DNA of 64,000 nt from Massilia sp. KIM (GCF_002007115.1 NZ_MVAD01000003.1:372001-436000); one strand, 5' to 3'; positions 46,382-55,686 are shown, counted from the first letter of the stretch. The notes: a model not told the origin generated them from the sequence alone. Program-made: numbers and translations.

Positions 46382-48676
46382 ATGGAAGCCAGCGCGTCAC
46401 CCCTACCCTTCCCACGGCCCGCGCCCGGCGCGGGTTTCCTGTCCAGCCTGGCCGCCTGCCTGGCCCTGGCCCTGCTGGCCTGGATCGCGCTGCTGCCCGG
46501 CGCGCCGCCCGCCCCCGCCCTGCCGGAGGCCCCGGCCTGGGAAGCGCGCGCCATGGGGCACGTGAGGGCGCTGACGCAGGCGCCGCGCCCGATCGCCACC
46601 GCCGCCAATGCCCGGGCGCGCGACTACATCGTCCAGCAACTGCGCGCCATGGGCCTGCAGCCCGAGGTGCAGCGCGCCACGGTGCGCAAGTCGGTGGTCT
46701 ACTTTTTCGGCGGCGTGCACACCAGCATCGGGGTGGTCAACAACATCGTGGTGCGCATCCCCGGTTACCGCAAGGACCGCCTGCTGCGCCCGGCGGTGCT
46801 GCTGACTACCCATTACGACAGCGGCGTCGCCACGCTCGGCGCGGCGCGCGCCGCCGCCCCGGCCGCGGCCCTGCTGGAAACCGCGCGCGCCCTGCACCGC
46901 GAGGGACCGAGCGCGAACGACATCGTGCTGCTGTTCGCCGACGGCGAACACGTGGGCGGGCTCGGGGCCAAGGGCTTCGCCGAACAGCACCCGCTGGCGC
47001 GGCGGGTCGGCATGGCGCTCAAGTTCGACGCCGCCGGCAGCGGCGGACCGCTGCGCCTGGCGGGCGCGAGCGGCGCAGGCCGCGCGGCCCTGGGCGGCTG
47101 GGCCAGCGCCGCGCCCGAGGTCGGCGGCTCCTCGCTGGCGGCCGAGCTCTCGACCCTGCTGCCGGAGACGCCGCGCATCGGTTCCCTCGAGACCCTCGAT
47201 GCGCCGGTGCTGCTGTTCGCCAACGGCGAGCGGCGTTTCGACGCCGAACGCGCCAAGGACACGCCCGAGCGGCTCGAGCGCGGCACCCTGCTGCACCACG
47301 GCGACCTGATGCTGCGCCTGGCGCGCGCGTACGGCGAGGCGCCATTGCCGGGCGGGCGCGAGGAGGCCCATTCCTGGTTCACCCTGCCCGTCCTGGGGCC
47401 GGTCCACCATTCCAACAGCCTGACCTGGGGAGTGGCGCGCATCGCCCTGCTGGTCCTGCTCGGCGCCTGCGTGCTGGCCCTGCGCGAGGAAGGCGCCGGG
47501 CCGGCGGTCAAGGGCCTGTTCGGCGTCGCCCTGATCCTGCTGGCGGTGCGCATGGGCGCCTGGACCCAGCGCCAGGAGCTGTCGACGGCCGGCCTGTCCG
47601 ACGATTATGGAAGCGCGCTCACGGTCGCGGCGGTGGCGGCCTGCGCCTTCCTGGCCGCCCTGTACGGACTGCGGCGCGTGGCCGGCGTGCAGGCCGCGGT
47701 GGCCGGGACCATGGCCTGGGCGCTGGTGGCCCTGGTCCTGCTCACCGCGATGCTGCCGGGCGCCGGCTTCCTGTTCGCCTGGCCCTTGCTGGCCGCCGCC
47801 GCCGCGTTCGCGCTGCTGGAGTCGAACTGGGCGCCGGTGCAGGCGCCGCAGGCGCGCGCCCTGGTGGTGCTGGCCGGCCTGGCGCCGGCGGCGGTGCTGC
47901 TGCCGCCCGGCCTGCGCGAAGCCTGGCTGACCCTGGCGCCCCACGGCCTCTACGTTCCCGCCCTGTTCATCGCCATCGCCATGCTGTGCTTCAGCGGCCT
48001 GCTGCTGGCGCTGCGCGCCGGGCAGCTGGTGGCGGCCTGCATGGTGCTGGCGCTGGCGGCCAGCGCCGCGCTGCCCCGGCCCGCGCAGTCGAAGGTGGAG
48101 GAGGCGCCGGTGGCGCCCAACCGTCTCACCTATTTCAAGGACATGAACAGCTGGCGCGCCTACTGGCTGATGCCGCCGCAGCCGCTCGACGCCTGGACCC
48201 GGCGCGTGTTCCCGGACAAGGACAAGCCCTCGGTCTACGTCGACGTGTTCGGCTGGAACAGCCCGCGCCAATGGCATGCGATCGCGCCGCGCGAAGACGC
48301 GCTGCACTTCCCCGAGACCTACATCCTGAGCAGTTCGGTGGGCAAGCTGCGCTATGGGCGCTTCACGGTGCGCTCGAAGAACCGCGCGCCCCATATCGAG
48401 ATGTGGATCTCGGGCACCAAGCCGCTGCGTTCGCGCCTGGACGGCAAGCCGCTCACCACCGGGGAAGCCCCGTGGTGGCTGTCGCTGTACGGCATGGAGG
48501 ACCGCACCATGGAATTCGAGATCGAGGCCAAGCCGGAAGACATCTTCGCGGTGACGGTCGAGGAGCGCATCCCCGGCCTGCCCGAACACCTGCTGCCGCC
48601 GCGCCCCGCCGACGCCCCGCCCCTGCTGCCGCTGACGGGACGCACCGTGTCCACCGACATCCTGCGCTTCTACTGA
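46382..48676 (+). CDS. M28-like membrane protein with lost zinc ligands
   Basis: A 764-residue protein: an N-terminal membrane helix, an M28-type domain (about 60-310), then eight or nine membrane helices (about 335-575) and a C-terminal beta-rich domain. This is the layout of vacuolar-membrane-protease-like M28 proteins. The first zinc motif THYDS is kept (about 145), but the usual GAxDD reads GAARAA, the GEE motif reads GEH (about 187) and the YHT-D motif before DTPERL is absent. Peptidase activity is thus doubtful, although H could replace E as a ligand. The ATG follows GGAGAG. It is separate from the M28 gene downstream by an inverted repeat. Confidence 0.85.
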   Translation: MEASASPLPFPRPAPGAGFLSSLAACLALALLAWIALLPGAPPAPALPEAPAWEARAMGHVRALTQAPRPIATAANARARDYIVQQLRAMGLQPEVQRATVRKSVVYFFGGVHTSIGVVNNIVVRIPGYRKDRLLRPAVLLTTHYDSGVATLGAARAAAPAAALLETARALHREGPSANDIVLLFADGEHVGGLGAKGFAEQHPLARRVGMALKFDAAGSGGPLRLAGASGAGRAALGGWASAAPEVGGSSLAAELSTLLPETPRIGSLETLDAPVLLFANGERRFDAERAKDTPERLERGTLLHHGDLMLRLARAYGEAPLPGGREEAHSWFTLPVLGPVHHSNSLTWGVARIALLVLLGACVLALREEGAGPAVKGLFGVALILLAVRMGAWTQRQELSTAGLSDDYGSALTVAAVAACAFLAALYGLRRVAGVQAAVAGTMAWALVALVLLTAMLPGAGFLFAWPLLAAAAAFALLESNWAPVQAPQARALVVLAGLAPAAVLLPPGLREAWLTLAPHGLYVPALFIAIAMLCFSGLLLALRAGQLVAACMVLALAASAALPRPAQSKVEEAPVAPNRLTYFKDMNSWRAYWLMPPQPLDAWTRRVFPDKDKPSVYVDVFGWNSPRQWHAIAPREDALHFPETYILSSSVGKLRYGRFTVRSKNRAPHIEMWISGTKPLRSRLDGKPLTTGEAPWWLSLYGMEDRTMEFEIEAKPEDIFAVTVEERIPGLPEHLLPPRPADAPPLLPLTGRTVSTDILRFY

Positions 48677-48683
48677 GTCCGGC

Positions 48684-48738
48684 CGGGAGGCGCGGCAGTT
48701 GGCATACAATGTGCCGCGCACGCGAACCGTGCCTCCCG
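48684..48738. promoter_or_regulatory. Inverted repeat between the two M28 genes
   Basis: CGGGAGGC (48684-48691) and GCCTCCCG (48731-48738) enclose an inner CGGCA/TGCCG pair, and TACAAT within the loop resembles a -10 element. It may act as an attenuator or terminator for the upstream gene, or overlap the promoter of the next. Confidence 0.4.
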
Positions 48739-48761
48739 ATTAACTCACGCTGCAGGATTCC

Positions 48762-50399
48762 ATGCACAAGATCGTCTCCACCCTTGTCCTGTCCGCCCTT
48801 GCGGGCAGCCTGGCGCTGGCCTATCCGGCCCACGCCGCCACCGGCAAGACCCCAGCCGCGACCGTCAAGGAAGCGCCGCTGCGCGCCCACCTGGCCTTCC
48901 TCTCCTCCGATGCGGTCGAAGGCCGCGGCACCGGCCAGCGCGGCGGCGAGCTGACCGTCACCTACCTCGAGACCCAGGCCGCGGCTATCGGCCTGAAGCC
49001 CGCCAACGGCGCCAGCTTCCGCCAGCCGGTGAAGATCGCCGGCGTGCGCTCGCTGCCGGAGAAGAGCAATATCGGGCTGTTCGCCGGCGGCCAGCCGCTG
49101 CCGGCGCAGTTCGGCGCCGACTGGGTCTGGGGCCCGGGCGACGCCAGGGCCGAGCACGCGCTGGACGCGGAACTGGTCTTCGTCGGCTACGGCATCAGCG
49201 CGCCGGACGAGGGCTGGGACGACCTCAAGGGCCTGGACGCCAAGGGCAAGGTGCTGGTGATGATGGTGAACGACCCGGCGCCCACCGCCCAGGAGCCGAA
49301 GCGCTTCAACGGCGCCGGCCTGACCTACTACGGCCGCTGGACCTACAAGCTGGAAGAAGCGGCGCGCCAGGGCGCGGCCGGCGTCCTGCTGATCCACACC
49401 GACGCCTCGGCCTCCTACGGCTGGAGCGTGGTGCAGAACAGCTGGGCCGCCGCCGAGCGCTTCCAGCTCGCCGAGGGCAAGCTGGGCACCGGCCTGCAGG
49501 GCTGGATGACCGACGCCACCGCGAAGAAGCTGTTCGCCGCCGCCGGCCAGGACCTGGACCAGCTGCGCGCCGCCGCCGAGAGCAAGGACTTCAAGCCGGT
49601 GGCGCTGAACGCCCGCGTCAAGGGCGAGGCGCGCGCCGCCGTGCGCATGCTGGACGAATTCAACGTGGCCGGCGTGGTGCCGGGCACCGATCCCAAGCTC
49701 AAGGACGAAGTGGTGATCTACAGCGCGCACTGGGACCACATGGGCAAGCAGGGCGACCAGGGCGACACCATCTTCAACGGCGCCGTGGACAACGCCTCCG
49801 GCACCGCCGCCCTGCTGGCGATGGCCCAGGAAGCCGTGCGCAACCCTGCCAAGCGCAGCCAGATGTTCCTGTGGGTCGCCGCCGAAGAGCAGGGCCTGCT
49901 GGGCAGCGCGGCCTACGCCGCCAAGCCCCTGTGGCCGATCGAGAAGACCGCCGCCAACCTGAACCTGGACAGCCTGAACTTCGTGGGCCTGTCCAAGGAC
50001 GTCAACGTGCAGGGCAGCGAGCGCACCGAACTGGGCGCGATCGCCGCCGCCACCGCCAAGAAGATGGGACTGCAGATCGCGGCCGCCAAGCCGGACCTGG
50101 CCGGCGGCTACTTCCGCAGCGACCACTTCAGCTTCGCCAAGGCCGGCGTGCCGGCCTTCTCGGTGGGCGCGGGCCACACCTGGGTCAAGGACGTGGAAGC
50201 CAACGACGCCAAGCAGAAGGCCTATCGCGCGCGCTACCACCAGGTGTCGGACGAGTATGATCCGAACTGGGACCTGTCGGGCATGGTGCAACAGGCGCAG
50301 TTCACGCTGAACCTGGGCCGCGCCGTCGCCGACGCGCCGGCGATGCCGGCCTGGAAGGCGGGCGATCCCTTCGGCAAGGCGCGCACCGCCGCCAAATAA
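48762..50399 (+). CDS. M28-family zinc peptidase with PA domain, exported
   Basis: A 545-residue exported peptidase with a Sec signal ending AHAA. A PA domain lies at about 130-290. The M28 zinc site is intact: SAHWDHMG, then GAVDNASGTAALL, AAEEQGLLGS, the aspartate in NLDSLNF and the histidine in YHQVSDEYD. Members are aminopeptidases or folate hydrolase-like peptidases acting in the periplasm. It stands in contrast to the degenerate M28 protein 85 nt upstream. Convergent with the SnoaL-like gene. Confidence 0.95.
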   Translation: MHKIVSTLVLSALAGSLALAYPAHAATGKTPAATVKEAPLRAHLAFLSSDAVEGRGTGQRGGELTVTYLETQAAAIGLKPANGASFRQPVKIAGVRSLPEKSNIGLFAGGQPLPAQFGADWVWGPGDARAEHALDAELVFVGYGISAPDEGWDDLKGLDAKGKVLVMMVNDPAPTAQEPKRFNGAGLTYYGRWTYKLEEAARQGAAGVLLIHTDASASYGWSVVQNSWAAAERFQLAEGKLGTGLQGWMTDATAKKLFAAAGQDLDQLRAAAESKDFKPVALNARVKGEARAAVRMLDEFNVAGVVPGTDPKLKDEVVIYSAHWDHMGKQGDQGDTIFNGAVDNASGTAALLAMAQEAVRNPAKRSQMFLWVAAEEQGLLGSAAYAAKPLWPIEKTAANLNLDSLNFVGLSKDVNVQGSERTELGAIAAATAKKMGLQIAAAKPDLAGGYFRSDHFSFAKAGVPAFSVGAGHTWVKDVEANDAKQKAYRARYHQVSDEYDPNWDLSGMVQQAQFTLNLGRAVADAPAMPAWKAGDPFGKARTAAK

Positions 50400-50483
50400 G
50401 CGCGGTCAATTCAGCCCGGCCATGGCGGCCGGAGCTGCGCCGGGCGGTCAGGCCCGCGCCTTCGGCCGCCTTCTCCCCCTCCT

Positions 50484-51011
50484 TCATTTCGGCGGGTGCG
50501 AACTCCACCAGACGCTGGCGATCTTCCAGCTGCCGTCCTGCACCTTGCGCATCTGCCAGGTCTCGAGTCCGTAGTTGCTCACCTTGTTGTCGAACACAAA
50601 CTCGTAGTCGAACATCACCCAGGCGATGTGTCCATCCTGCGTGATGCGCACGTTATAGAAACGCTCCTCGACCGGCTCCTTTTCGGTCCTGAGCATGCGC
50701 ATGAATCCCTGGAAGCCGCCCGCGGCCTCGCCGTCGAAGTGAGGATCGATGGTCTCCCGCACGGTGCGGATCCGCTCCGGCGATGCCGGCGAGGCCCATG
50801 GAATGTTCCCATTGACCAGCAAGGAGGACAGGGCGCGCACGTCGCGCGCCTTGATGGCCGCCTTGAAGTTGTCGACCACGCGCTCGATGGCGCGCGTGTC
50901 TTCGGGAGTGCTGAGGTACTTGCCGATGTAGGCCGGCTGTCCGGCGCTGGCCTGGGCGGCGCAGGACAATAGGGTCAGGGCCACGAGGGTCGAACGGATC
51001 GGGTGTCGCAT
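50484..51011 (-). CDS. SnoaL-like exported protein
   Basis: A 175-residue protein with a Sec signal ending ASAGQ. The mature part has the NTF2/SnoaL-like cone fold: ERVVDNFKAAIKARDVRALSSLL and the C-terminal WQMRKVQDGSWKIASVWWS. Such proteins bind small molecules or serve as small lyases; nothing points to a substrate. The start at 51011 is preceded by AAGGAA; the longer frame upstream to 51095 is less likely. It lies 110 nt after the CoA-transferase gene on the same strand. Confidence 0.82.
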   Translation of the reverse strand: MRHPIRSTLVALTLLSCAAQASAGQPAYIGKYLSTPEDTRAIERVVDNFKAAIKARDVRALSSLLVNGNIPWASPASPERIRTVRETIDPHFDGEAAGGFQGFMRMLRTEKEPVEERFYNVRITQDGHIAWVMFDYEFVFDNKVSNYGLETWQMRKVQDGSWKIASVWWSSHPPK

Positions 51012-51121
51012 CTGGCTTCCTTGTCGGGTGGTGGTGACAGGACTGTAGACCACTCCGGCTAGCTGCGATACCCGTAGAAGTGATAGGGTGCGCAATATTT
51101 TTTGCGCGCCAATTCACCTTT

Positions 51122-52657
51122 TTATTGCTCGGATGGCGAAATATCCTGTTCCGGCAGCATCGATCCGGTCTCCCGGTAGCGCGTATGCCAGGAAAACGCC
51201 TTCTCCAGCACGTGGGGGGTCTGGCCGCCGCCCCGGTTCGCCTCTTCCACGTAGTCGCTCAGCATCTGCTTGTAGGGCTCGGCCACGCAGTGCTCGATGA
51301 TCCGGCGGGCGCGTTCGCGCGGGGCCAGGCCGCGCAGGTCGGCCAGGCCGACTTCGGTGACCACGATGTCGACGTCGTGCTCGTTGTGGTCGACGTGGGC
51401 CACCATCGGCACGATGCTGGAGATCTTGCCGCCCTTGGCCACCGACTTGGTCGCGAACACGGACAGGTAGGCGTTGCGCGCGAAGTCGCCCGAGCCGCCG
51501 ATCCCGTTCATCATGTGGGTGCCCAGCACGTGGGTCGAGTTCACGTTGCCGTAGATGTCGAATTCGAGGGCGGTGTTGATGGCGATGATGCCCAGGCGGC
51601 GGATCACTTCCGGGTGGTTGCTGACTTCCTGGGGGCGCAGCACCAGGCGGTCCTTGTACTTCGCGATCTCGGCGAACACCTGCCTGCCCTTCTCTTCCGA
51701 CAGGGTGATCGAGGAGCCGGAGGCGAAATCGAGGCGGCCGGCGTCGAACAGGTCGAAGGTCGAATCCTGCAGCACCTCGGAATACATGGTGAGGTGCCGG
51801 AAGGGGCCGTCGACCAGGCCGGCCAGCACCGCGTTGGCGATGGTGCCGATGCCGGCCTGGATCGGCATCAGGCGCTCGCTCAGTCGGCCCTGCGCGATCT
51901 CGCTGCTGAAGAAGTCGATCAGGTGGCCGGCGATGGCGGCGGTCTCCCGGTCCGGCGGCAGGATGGTGGAGGCGCTGTCCTGCTTCTCGGTCAGGACGAT
52001 GGCGACGATCTTCTCGGGCGGGATCTCGATGGCGCTGCTGCCGATGCGGTCCGACACGTTCATGAGCGGCATCGGCTCGCGGCGCGGGCGGTGCTTGGGA
52101 ATGAAGATGTCGTGCAGGCCTTCGAGCTCGGGCGACTGGCTCAGGTTGATCTCGACGATGACCTTGTCGGCCAGGATCGCGAAGCTCGCGCTGTTGCCGA
52201 CCGAGGTGGTGGGGATGATGGCGCCGGTCTCGGTGATCGCCACCGCCTCGATGACGGCAATGTCGACCGGGGCGATCTGGCGCGTGCGCAGCTGCTCCAC
52301 GGTCTCGGACAGGTGCTGGTCGACGAACATCACCTCGCCGCGGTTGATCGCCGCGCGCAGCGCCGGATCGGCCTGGAAGGGCATGCGGCGCGCCAGCACG
52401 CCGGCCTCGGTGAGGGTCTTGTCGATGTCGCTGCCGAGCGAGGCGCCGGTGAGCAGGCTGATTTTCAGGGGCGCGGCCCTAGCGCGTTCGGCCAGCGCCA
52501 GCGGCACCGCCTTGGCGTCGCCGGCGCGGGTGAAGCCGCTCATGCCGACGGTCATGCCGTCCTGGATCCACTCGGCGGCCCGGGCGGCGCTGGTGACGCG
52601 CTCGCGCAGCAGCGGCAGGCGGATGCGGTCTTGCAGGATGTGCTGGTCGTGTTGCAT
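51122..52657 (-). CDS. Acetyl-CoA hydrolase/succinate CoA-transferase family protein
   Basis: A 511-residue protein of the acetyl-CoA hydrolase/transferase family (Cat1/AarC type). Conserved stretches include GMTVGMSGFTRAGDAKAVP and NGIGGSGDFARNAYLS. The family moves CoA between succinate, acetate or propionate; the specific pair cannot be told from sequence. The ATG at 52657 is preceded by GGAGGAC; an in-frame GTG at 52669 is possible but less likely. It follows the bestrophin gene by 28 nt. Cytoplasmic. Confidence 0.93.
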   Translation of the reverse strand: MQHDQHILQDRIRLPLLRERVTSAARAAEWIQDGMTVGMSGFTRAGDAKAVPLALAERARAAPLKISLLTGASLGSDIDKTLTEAGVLARRMPFQADPALRAAINRGEVMFVDQHLSETVEQLRTRQIAPVDIAVIEAVAITETGAIIPTTSVGNSASFAILADKVIVEINLSQSPELEGLHDIFIPKHRPRREPMPLMNVSDRIGSSAIEIPPEKIVAIVLTEKQDSASTILPPDRETAAIAGHLIDFFSSEIAQGRLSERLMPIQAGIGTIANAVLAGLVDGPFRHLTMYSEVLQDSTFDLFDAGRLDFASGSSITLSEEKGRQVFAEIAKYKDRLVLRPQEVSNHPEVIRRLGIIAINTALEFDIYGNVNSTHVLGTHMMNGIGGSGDFARNAYLSVFATKSVAKGGKISSIVPMVAHVDHNEHDVDIVVTEVGLADLRGLAPRERARRIIEHCVAEPYKQMLSDYVEEANRGGGQTPHVLEKAFSWHTRYRETGSMLPEQDISPSEQ

Positions 52658-52685
52658 GGTGTCCTCCACGGGATGGATGCCGGGT

Positions 52686-53627
52686 TCAGGTCAGGCAGTA
52701 GTTGTGGGCCGCCAGCGGCGGGGGCAGGTCGGGGTCGCCCAGCGCCTGGCGCAGTTCGCGCTCGATGGCGCGGCAGATGGCGTCCAGGGGCAGGTCGTTG
52801 GCTTCGTCGCCGAAGGGTTCTTCCAGTTCGTCGCCGAGCGCGTCCAGGCCGAAGAAGGTATAGGCCACGATGGCGCACACCAGGGGCGTCATGAAGCCGA
52901 TCGAATCGACCAGGCCGAAAGGCAGCAGGAAGCAGTAGAGGTAGGCGGTGCGGTGCAGCAGCAGGGTATAGGAGAAGGGGATGGGCGTGTTCTTGATGCG
53001 CTCGCAGGACGCGGCCGCGCCTGTCATGGCCGACAGGGTGGCGTCGATATTGGCCGCGAGGCAGGCCTCGATGCGGCCCTCCTTCAGGCTGGCGCGCAGG
53101 TCCTGGCCCATGCGCTGCATCAGGTAGTCGGGACGGTTGGGCGCGTGGGCCAGGGCCTCGTATTCCTCGGGCGGCAGCAGGCGCGCCAGCCCGGGGTCGA
53201 GCGGACGCTCGCGCAGCATGTCGCGCAAGGCATGCGAGAAAGCGACGGCGCGCAGCACCATGCGCACCCGCAGGTCGCCCAGGCCATCGCTCACATTTAC
53301 CGGCTGGGGGCCGTCGATCAGGCCCAGGCACTGGCGCGCCAGGTTGCGGCTGCGCAGCACCAGCTCGCCCCACAGCTTGCGCCCTTCCCAGAAGCGGTCA
53401 TAGGCCGAGTTGTTGCGAAAGCCGAGGAAGATCGCGACCGGCAGGCCGATCAGGGTGAAGGGAATGGTGGTGAGCGTGATCTTGAGCCCGCCCATGGCGC
53501 CGTGCGACCAGGTGACCAGGATGGCGATCGCCACGTTGATCACCAGCGTGGGCAGGATGCGCGGCAGGACGGAGCCGCGCAGCAGCAGGAAAAGCTTGAG
53601 CCCTGAAGGGCGGTCCCGGATAATCAC
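52686..53627 (-). CDS. Bestrophin-family ion channel
   Basis: A 313-residue membrane protein of the bestrophin/RFP-TM family. The family signature FLGFRNNSAYDRFWEGRKLW is at about residues 67-86. Hydrophobic segments lie near 25-45, 55-72 and 220-265. Bacterial bestrophins form pentameric ion channels; some conduct cations, others chloride. The start is the GTG at 53627, chosen for a normal family N-terminus (MIIRDRPSG); no ATG is available nearby. It is divergent from HpaR and probably shares the promoter region 53628-53762. Confidence 0.9.
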   Translation of the reverse strand: MIIRDRPSGLKLFLLLRGSVLPRILPTLVINVAIAILVTWSHGAMGGLKITLTTIPFTLIGLPVAIFLGFRNNSAYDRFWEGRKLWGELVLRSRNLARQCLGLIDGPQPVNVSDGLGDLRVRMVLRAVAFSHALRDMLRERPLDPGLARLLPPEEYEALAHAPNRPDYLMQRMGQDLRASLKEGRIEACLAANIDATLSAMTGAAASCERIKNTPIPFSYTLLLHRTAYLYCFLLPFGLVDSIGFMTPLVCAIVAYTFFGLDALGDELEEPFGDEANDLPLDAICRAIERELRQALGDPDLPPPLAAHNYCLT

Positions 53628-53651
53628 GATCGTTGCCGCGTTTGCAAATAG

Positions 53652-53681
53652 TTGGATGCGAATCGAAAAATTCGCTATTAT
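53652..53681 (+). promoter_or_regulatory. Promoter with operator-like inverted repeat before HpaR-type gene
   Basis: TTGGAT (53652-53657) and TATTAT (53676-53681) are spaced by 18 nt. The spacer is itself an inverted repeat, GCGAAT-CGAAAA-ATTCGC, so a bound dimer would block RNA polymerase. This fits autoregulation by the MarR-type protein encoded downstream. Confidence 0.5.
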
Positions 53682-53762
53682 GTTCGCAGTTAATCACTAA
53701 TATGTTAGCTAGTCAAGGAAGGGTATCTCTTCCTTTTTGGCGAGCGATCTTCTGGAGTATCG

Positions 53763-54239
53763 ATGCCGCGCCGGATCAACCACAACCTGCCCCAGCTGCT
53801 GCTCAAGGCGCGCGACGCGCTGATGGCGCATTTCCGCCCGGTGCTCAACCACTACGGGGTGACCGAGCAGCAGTGGCGCATCCTGCGCGCGCTGGACGAG
53901 CACGAGCAGCTCGAGCCGCGCGAGCTGTGCGAGCTGTGCCAGATCCTCAGCCCGAGCATGGCGGGCGTGCTGGCGCGAATGGAAGAAACCGGGCTGGTCG
54001 AGCGCGAGCGCATGGCGGCCGACCAGCGCCGCGTGATGGTGCGGCTGGCCGCGCGCGGCAACCGGCTGATCGACGAGATGGCGCCCCTGATCGAGCGCCA
54101 GTACCGGCTGATGGAAAAGGCCTGGGGAAAGCAGGTGGTGGAGGACCTGGGCGCCGCCCTGCAGGCTTTCGTGGCGGCCCAGGAGATGCCGGTGCAGCAG
54201 GTGGACCTGCCGGCGCCGGCCGATGAGACCGAGGCTTAG
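53763..54239 (+). CDS. hpaR: MarR-family regulator of HpaR type
   Basis: A 158-residue MarR-type winged-helix repressor. The N-terminus MPRRINHNLPQLLLKARDAL and the GVTEQQWRILRAL stretch are typical of HpaR, the repressor of homoprotocatechuate degradation. No hpa degradation genes are in this window, so the name describes the family, not a proven target. The candidate operator at 53652-53681 lies upstream, and the divergent bestrophin/CoA-transferase pair is a possible target. It overlaps the convergent PEP-CTERM gene by 4 nt. Confidence 0.88.
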   Translation: MPRRINHNLPQLLLKARDALMAHFRPVLNHYGVTEQQWRILRALDEHEQLEPRELCELCQILSPSMAGVLARMEETGLVERERMAADQRRVMVRLAARGNRLIDEMAPLIERQYRLMEKAWGKQVVEDLGAALQAFVAAQEMPVQQVDLPAPADETEA

Positions 54240-54952
54240 CGCTTGCCCTGCTTCCTGTTGCGGCGGTAGCTCATCCAGCCCAGGATTCCCAGGCAGCTGG
54301 CCATCATGCCCAGCGAACCGGGCTCAGGCACCTCGGCCGGGACCGGGCCGGCGGCCAGCACCTCGGCGTCGCTGAGCGCGTGGTTGTAGATGTGGATCCA
54401 GTCGACCGCGCCGGGCGGGTTTTCGGCGCGGCCGTTGTCACGCGTGTCGTCGCGGAAGAAATAAGCCAGGTTGTCGCCGAAGTTGGCGTGCCCGGCGCTG
54501 TCGTTCAGGGTCAGCACCAGCTTGCCGTCCTGGTAGATCCTGAACTTGCTGGCGGCGTCGCGCGTGACCGTCACGCGCGTGAAGGCTCCGGCGGTCAAGT
54601 CGCCGGCCGAGCTCATGGTCGGAAACAGACCGAGCTGGTCGCCGAAGGCGTAGAAGCCGTTGTCGGTGGTGTTGTCCTTGAAATCCAGGATGCGGTTGTA
54701 GCCGTAGAACTGGTCGAACTTGAAGGACATGTCGATCGAATAGACCGCCCCCAGCTTGGTCGTCAGGCCCAGGCCCTTGTTCGCGCCGAAACGGTAAGCG
54801 CCGTCGTCCCAGGCCCCGCCCAGGCCGAGCAGCGCGTCGCCGCCGAGCCGGTCGTTCAGGTTGCCGTTCAATTCGAACTGGTGGATCAAGGCCGCGCGGC
54901 TGTCCATGGCGACGAACAGCAGGGCTGTCGCCATCAGGTGATGAAATTTCAT
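54236..54952 (-). CDS. PEP-CTERM protein with LamG-like domain
   Basis: A 238-residue exported protein: a Sec signal, a LamG-like (concanavalin-type) domain of about 180 residues (GGAWDDGAYRFGANKG and FRIYQDGKLVLTLND), and a C-terminal PEP-CTERM sorting signal (VPEPGSLGM, a membrane helix, then YRRNRKQ). Such proteins are sorted by exosortase and often linked to exopolysaccharide. No exosortase gene is in the window. Binding of glycan is plausible but unproven. Confidence 0.92.
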   Translation of the reverse strand: MKFHHLMATALLFVAMDSRAALIHQFELNGNLNDRLGGDALLGLGGAWDDGAYRFGANKGLGLTTKLGAVYSIDMSFKFDQFYGYNRILDFKDNTTDNGFYAFGDQLGLFPTMSSAGDLTAGAFTRVTVTRDAASKFRIYQDGKLVLTLNDSAGHANFGDNLAYFFRDDTRDNGRAENPPGAVDWIHIYNHALSDAEVLAAGPVPAEVPEPGSLGMMASCLGILGWMSYRRNRKQGKR

Positions 54953-54984
54953 TTCAGAACTACCCTTATATTGAAATTTTCTTT

Positions 54985-55006
54985 CATCCCTGATGGCTCA
55001 GGGATG
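54985..55006 (-). terminator. 9-bp hairpin after sodC
   Basis: CATCCCTGA and TCAGGGATG with a 4-nt loop, directly after the sodC stop on the minus strand. The bases that follow are A/T-rich but without a clean T-run, so termination is probable but not certain. Confidence 0.5.
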
Positions 55007-55008
55007 GC

Positions 55009-55530
55009 TTACTGAATCACTCCACAGGCGATGCGGCCTCCCCCGCCGCCCAGGGGCGACGGGTGGTCGGCGTGATTGTCGCCGCCGGCGTGGACCATCA
55101 GGGCCTTGCCCTTGACGTCCGCCAGCTTCAGGCGCGGGGCCAGCACCGGATTGCTGGAAGCGCCCTTGTCGTCGACGGTCAGGGCCGGCAGGTCGCCCAG
55201 GTGGCCGTCGCCCCAGGGAGTCCCGTGGCGCTTGGTGCCGGCCGGATCGAGGTGGCCGCCGGCGGCGCCCGCGGGCACCGGTTTGCCGTCCTTCTGGTTG
55301 ACGCCGCAGCTGCCGTTCTCGTGCACGTGGAAGCCGTGCAGTCCGGGCGGCAGGCCGGTCAGGGCCGGCGTGAACACCAGGCCGTAGCGGGTCTCGCTGA
55401 TGGTGACGGTGCCGACTTCGGCGCCGTCGCCCTTCTCGGTCGCCATCTTCAGCGTCACCTTCATGTCGGCCGCATTGGCTACCGTGCACGCCGCGCCCAG
55501 CACAAGCACACTCATCCATCGCATGTTCAT
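55009..55530 (-). CDS. sodC: Copper-zinc superoxide dismutase, periplasmic
   Basis: A 173-residue enzyme with a Sec signal ending VANAAD. Ligand motifs are complete: [13 protein letters not shown] (copper histidines and first disulfide cysteine), [20 protein letters not shown] (zinc site), [11 protein letters not shown] (last copper histidine region) and GGRIACGVI (second cysteine). It removes superoxide in the periplasm. The start is set at 55530 because GGAGGA lies six bases upstream; ATGs at 55554 and 55524 are also in frame. Monocistronic. Confidence 0.95.
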   Translation of the reverse strand: MNMRWMSVLVLGAACTVANAADMKVTLKMATEKGDGAEVGTVTISETRYGLVFTPALTGLPPGLHGFHVHENGSCGVNQKDGKPVPAGAAGGHLDPAGTKRHGTPWGDGHLGDLPALTVDDKGASSNPVLAPRLKLADVKGKALMVHAGGDNHADHPSPLGGGGGRIACGVIQ

Positions 55531-55686
55531 TGCATCCTCCGTCGAGAGATTCATCGAGATAATAAAAAGCCAAGTAAGTGTAGACCATCCCCATGGGTGG
55601 GGGGTGTTCCGGAGAAACGTAGGGAAAGGGAATTTGGATGCGAAGAACGGCGCCTGGCGGAGCTGCTCCGACCGGCGCTGGAAGGC

